Positions 5,373 through 5,533 of a DNA stretch of 5,533 bases are shown here, one piece after another; within the stretch, counting starts at the first letter, position 1, and the number at the start of each line of letters is the position of its first letter. Source of the DNA: Cyanobacteria bacterium UBA11372 (lineage in GTDB: Bacteria > Cyanobacteriota > Cyanobacteriia > Cyanobacteriales > Aerosakkonemataceae); the NCBI GenBank assembly GCA_003486675.1, contig DNGG01000285.1, positions 18,080-23,612 on the forward strand, written 5' to 3'. The notes beneath the pieces were generated by a model. That model searched no databases. It was not told the origin of the DNA and saw only the letters and a list, made by a program, of their open reading frames with translations. The position numbers were made by a program, and so were the translations under genes.

Positions 5373-5533
5373 ATGCCAGCAACTGCTGAAAAGTTAACCC
5401 ATCCCCAGACGCCTTTACAGCTGTTGTTATTCGTAGACGAACGTCCAAGTTCCACTGAACAGCAAGAGCCACTCCGACATTATCTCGAAGACCTCAAGGC
5501 CGACTATCCGTTAGAATTTGAGGTCGTCGATGT
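5373..5533 (+). CDS. sasA: SasA-like circadian histidine kinase, N-terminal KaiB-like domain (cut by window edge)
   Basis: Only the first 53 codons are present, beginning MPATAEKLTHPQ. The sequence LQLLLFVDERPSSTEQ (about 15-30), then YLEDLKADYPLEFEVVDV, fits the thioredoxin-like KaiB-fold sensor domain at the N-terminus of SasA. SasA binds KaiC through this domain and passes the clock signal by phosphorylating the response regulator RpaA in the cytoplasm. The kinase part would lie outside the window, so a stand-alone KaiB-like protein cannot be ruled out. The LLLFVD-RP-S pattern is closer to SasA than to KaiB as I know the families. The ATG has an A-rich ribosome site; an in-frame GTG at 5355 would add six residues. 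The gene diverges from the mobile element and looks intact at its 5' end. Confidence 0.75.
   Translation, partial: MPATAEKLTHPQTPLQLLLFVDERPSSTEQQEPLRHYLEDLKADYPLEFEVVD

Overview
The window looks cyanobacterial. It has two copies of the octamer GCGATCGC (HIP1), a short TGCCCCA heptamer array of the kind cyanobacteria carry between genes, and the start of a gene whose product reads as the KaiB-like sensor domain of the circadian kinase SasA. The base layer is ordinary: a DUF2079-type membrane protein on the minus strand (1-1007, running off the left edge) and sasA on the plus strand (5373 to the right edge).

Between them lies a nested mobile element. An IS200/IS605-family tnpB, the RNA-guided nuclease/accessory gene, runs on the minus strand from 4876 to 1007. 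It is split by a 2,625-bp group II intron (1703-4327). The intron starts with GTGCG and ends with a textbook domain V, a domain VI with a bulged A, and a 3' AT. It carries a full-length reverse transcriptase/maturase/HNH protein. Removing it joins the 183-codon 5' exon to the 231-codon 3' exon in frame, giving a 414-residue TnpB with all three RuvC motifs and the zinc finger. The insertion point lies directly after the RuvC-I motif GIDLGRTDI, so a complete nuclease depends on splicing. No tnpA is present.

At the right end of the IS, a CCCCACGTT/AACGTGGGG hairpin marks the predicted omega-RNA end. The tnpB reading frame runs through it and stops on a TGA that overlaps the first ATG of the DUF2079 gene. 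Upstream of tnpB (4877-5372), the 496-bp gap holds a second, diverged set of hairpins that resembles an IS605 right end in the same orientation but has no gene attached. It also holds a G-rich tract, a weak -10-like box and the heptamer repeat.

How the parts fit together: the intron is a retroelement living inside a DNA transposon gene. The IS sits directly upstream of the membrane-protein gene, so any guide made from its right end would come from that gene's leader. The main observations are the intron position in the nuclease active site, a perfect 9-nt complementarity between the domain VI loop and the first nine bases of the 3' exon, and the gene-less second right-end-like structure.
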